Assembly (NCBI GenBank): GCA_016927095.1
Contig: JAFGNI010000430.1
Coordinates: forward strand, 1-7,786
Length of the DNA stretch: 7,786 nt
Direction: 5' to 3'
Source of the DNA: Anaerolineae bacterium
Lineage (GTDB): Bacteria > Chloroflexota > Anaerolineae > B4-G1 > SLSP01
Positions 5,966 through 7,786 of the stretch are shown here, piece by piece. Position 1 is the stretch's first letter; every line of letters starts with the position of its first letter. Below the pieces are notes generated by a model. That model saw nothing but the letters and a program-made list of their open reading frames with translations. It did not search any database and had not been told where the DNA came from. The position numbers were made by a program, and so were the translations under genes.

Positions 5966-6826
5966 ATGACCGCAAACACGAGATGGCGAGAGCTCAGTCA
6001 GATGTGCCCGATGTGTGGTAAGGCGTGTTGCGGTGAATGCACCTGTCTACCGGAGGATGCCCGTCCCTACGCGAACCCCAACCTATGGCAGCGGTTGCGC
6101 GAAGACATCGACAACGTCTTCAACAAGGACCCGGCAGCACGCAGCACACTGGAGGTGCTAACCAGCTATCCGGGCCTGCACGCCATCTGGCTTCATCGCG
6201 TCTCCCATTGGCTCTGGTCCCACGGCGCCCTCTTCCCCGCGAGGTACCTCTCACATATCGGCCGTTGGCTCACGGGCATCGAGATTCATCCGGGCGCTAC
6301 CATTGGGCGGCGGTTCTTCATTGACCATGGCATGGGCGTGGTCATTGGCGAGACCGCTGAGGTCGGAGACGATGTCCTGCTCTACAAGGGCGTCGTTCTG
6401 GGGGGCGTCTCGATGGAGAAAACGAAGCGCCACCCCACGATTGGCAACGGGGTGATCGTGGGCTCGAATGCCGTGATCCTCGGGCCCATCGAGGTCGGCA
6501 ACAACAGCAAGATCGGGTCCGGCGCCGTCGTGGTCAAGCCTGTGCCGGCCTTTGCCACGGTGGTCGGTGTGCCGGGCCAGGTTGTGAAGGTGAACGGGGT
6601 GAAGTGCCGGCGAATGCCGGACCTGCACCACGAGCTACTGCCCGACGTTGTGTCCGAGTCGCTCCAGGCGATGCAGCGCCGGATCGACGAGCTATCGGCG
6701 CAGGTGGCGGCCCTGCAGGGACAGGCGGGCAGCGCGATGGACGTTGACGCACCTGGCGGGGCCAACGAGGGCGAGACAGCCGCCGACCAAGAACCCGTTT
6801 GCGTCGCGGAGAGGTCGCCGGCTTAG
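5966..6826 (+). CDS. cysE: Serine O-acetyltransferase with Cys-rich N-terminal extension
   Basis: This enzyme transfers acetyl from acetyl-CoA to L-serine, giving O-acetylserine, the first step of cysteine synthesis in the cytoplasm. The 286-residue product has the short-type CysE core: an alpha-helical part (about 40-100, [12 protein letters not shown]...[17 protein letters not shown], with D55) and a left-handed beta-helix of hexapeptide repeats (about 105-207). Active-site residues are visible by comparison with E. coli CysE: D120-H121 in FIDHGMG and R155-H156 in KRHPTIG. Two additions are unusual: residues 14-27 contain six cysteines ([14 protein letters not shown]), and an amphipathic Leu-rich helix near 230-252 is followed by a polar tail. 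I chose the second of two adjacent ATGs because GGGAGG (5955-5960) lies 5 nt from it but only 2 nt from the first (5963). It is followed after 19 nt by cysK and is probably cotranscribed with it. Confidence 0.95.
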   Translation: MTANTRWRELSQMCPMCGKACCGECTCLPEDARPYANPNLWQRLREDIDNVFNKDPAARSTLEVLTSYPGLHAIWLHRVSHWLWSHGALFPARYLSHIGRWLTGIEIHPGATIGRRFFIDHGMGVVIGETAEVGDDVLLYKGVVLGGVSMEKTKRHPTIGNGVIVGSNAVILGPIEVGNNSKIGSGAVVVKPVPAFATVVGVPGQVVKVNGVKCRRMPDLHHELLPDVVSESLQAMQRRIDELSAQVAALQGQAGSAMDVDAPGGANEGETAADQEPVCVAERSPA

Positions 6827-6845
6827 GAAACAAGGAGACGATATC

Positions 6846-7786
6846 GTGGGTTTGAAACCCGAGGGCTTCAACGGCGTTGTTGCAGAGAATGTGCTGGATC
6901 TCGTCGGGCGCACACCCGTCGTGAGGATCACGAAGCTGGTCACGCCGGATATGGCGACCGTCTGGGCCAAGCTGGAACGCCAGAATCCGGGAGGTTGTGT
7001 GAAGGAGCGGATTGGGCTGTCGATGATTGAGGCCGCGGAGCGGGAGGGGCGCATCAAGCCTGGCGACCTCATTGTCGAGCCGACAAGTGGCAATACAGGG
7101 ATCGGCCTTGCTATGGTCGCTGCGTTCCGCGGGTACCGGCTGATCTTGGTGATGCCGGACACGCTCAGCGTTGAGCGGCGCATGCTCTTTAAGGCCTACG
7201 GTGCGGACCTCGTGCTGACGCCGGGCAAGACAGGCATCAAGGGATCGATCGCCAAGGCGGAGGAGATCGTGGCGGAGAACCCAGGGGCCTTTATGCCCAA
7301 CCAGTTTGAGAATGCGGCCAATCCGATGGTGCATTACCTCACAACCGGCCCAGAGATCCTCGCGCAAGTCCCAGATCTGGACGCCTTTGTCGCCGGCGTG
7401 GGCACCGGCGGCACGGTCACGGGGGTTGGACGGCGGTTCCGCGAGGACGCGCCGCACGTGCAGGTCTACGCGGTAGAGCCCGCCGAGTCGCCGGTCCTCT
7501 CGGGCGGCGAGAAGGGGAGCCACGAGATCCAGGGGATCGGTGCCGGGTTCAAACCGGCTATCCTCGATATGAGCGTGGTGGACGAAGTCGTGCGTGTGAC
7601 AAGCGACGACGCCTGGGAAATGACGCGGCGCCTCGCGCGTGAGGAAGGGCTCCTCGTCGGCATCAGCTCCGGCGCCGCCACCGTGGCCGCCCTAGCGGTC
7701 GCCAGGCGCTTGGGGCCTGGAAAGACAGTGGTCGCGCTGCTCCCGGACACAGGTGAGCGGTACCTGAGCACAGGCGTCTTCGACGC
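6846..7786 (+). CDS. cysK: Cysteine synthase A (O-acetylserine sulfhydrylase), 3' end cut by window
   Basis: This PLP enzyme replaces the acetyl group of O-acetylserine with sulfide to make L-cysteine, and it can form the cysteine synthase complex with CysE. The 313 residues seen are nearly complete: they end at PDTGERYLSTGVFD, which lies close to the C-terminus in this family. Visible motifs are the PLP-lysine K53 in NPGGCVKERIG, the substrate loop PTSGNTG (79-85), the PLP-phosphate loop GTGGT (186-190), EIQGIGAGF (about 227-235) and the ring-nitrogen Ser region GISSGAA (272-278). The start is GTG at 6846, with AAGGAG (6832-6837) 8 nt upstream and a normal family N-terminus (VLDLVGRTPVVRI). 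Most relatives have Ser where this has C51 (NPGGSVKDR). It follows cysE on the same strand with a 19-nt gap. Confidence 0.96.
   Translation, partial: MGLKPEGFNGVVAENVLDLVGRTPVVRITKLVTPDMATVWAKLERQNPGGCVKERIGLSMIEAAEREGRIKPGDLIVEPTSGNTGIGLAMVAAFRGYRLILVMPDTLSVERRMLFKAYGADLVLTPGKTGIKGSIAKAEEIVAENPGAFMPNQFENAANPMVHYLTTGPEILAQVPDLDAFVAGVGTGGTVTGVGRRFREDAPHVQVYAVEPAESPVLSGGEKGSHEIQGIGAGFKPAILDMSVVDEVVRVTSDDAWEMTRRLAREEGLLVGISSGAATVAALAVARRLGPGKTVVALLPDTGERYLSTGVFD

Noticed and set aside
6534..7523. 329-residue minus-strand frame opposite cysE and cysK
   Set aside because: It spans two well-defined plus-strand genes and their gap, and has no ribosome-binding site or recognisable domain.

Overview
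The window is high-GC bacterial chromosomal DNA made of ordinary single-copy genes and one cluster of small palindromic repeats. The protein style (a very large multi-sensor histidine kinase, a short-type serine acetyltransferase beside cysteine synthase) and the GTAG-type repeats suggest a Chloroflexota/Thermomicrobia-like organism. That is an inference from general style, and I cannot name a species. There is no phage, integrase, transposase, CRISPR array, rRNA or tRNA.

Layout: (1) 1-209, minus: the first 69 residues of a LacI-family repressor, running off the left edge. Upstream lie a good sigma-70 promoter and a perfect 26-bp palindrome made of two abutting LacI-type operators, which points to autorepression. 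(2) 414-1166, plus: a divergently transcribed HD-domain phosphohydrolase with its own promoter. (3) 1167-1682: a gene-free stretch holding four copies of a REP-like hairpin. Two are tandem with a 72-bp period, one is inverted and one is degenerate. Three of the four have the tetranucleotide GTAG abutting the hairpin. The stretch ends with an extended -10 promoter. (4) 1683-2153, plus: a small single-pass membrane protein with a C-terminal Ada-type four-ligand zinc domain. (5) 2277-5705, minus, convergent with the previous gene: a 1142-residue sensor histidine kinase (polytopic membrane region, Cache-like extracytoplasmic region, HAMP, GAF, PAS, HisKA, HATPase_c) with no response regulator visible nearby. 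(6) 5706-5965: an AT-richer divergent intergenic region with a promoter in each direction. (7) 5966-6826 and 6846 to the right edge, plus: cysE and cysK, a two-gene operon for cysteine synthesis from serine.

The only clear pathway is cysE-cysK: serine to O-acetylserine to cysteine. CysE carries an unusual N-terminal extension with six cysteines in 14 residues. Its promoter overlaps an inverted repeat, so both enzyme-level and transcriptional feedback are plausible. I see no obviously new multi-gene system. The points most worth a second look are the Cys-rich leader of CysE, the REP-like cluster and the double LacI operator.
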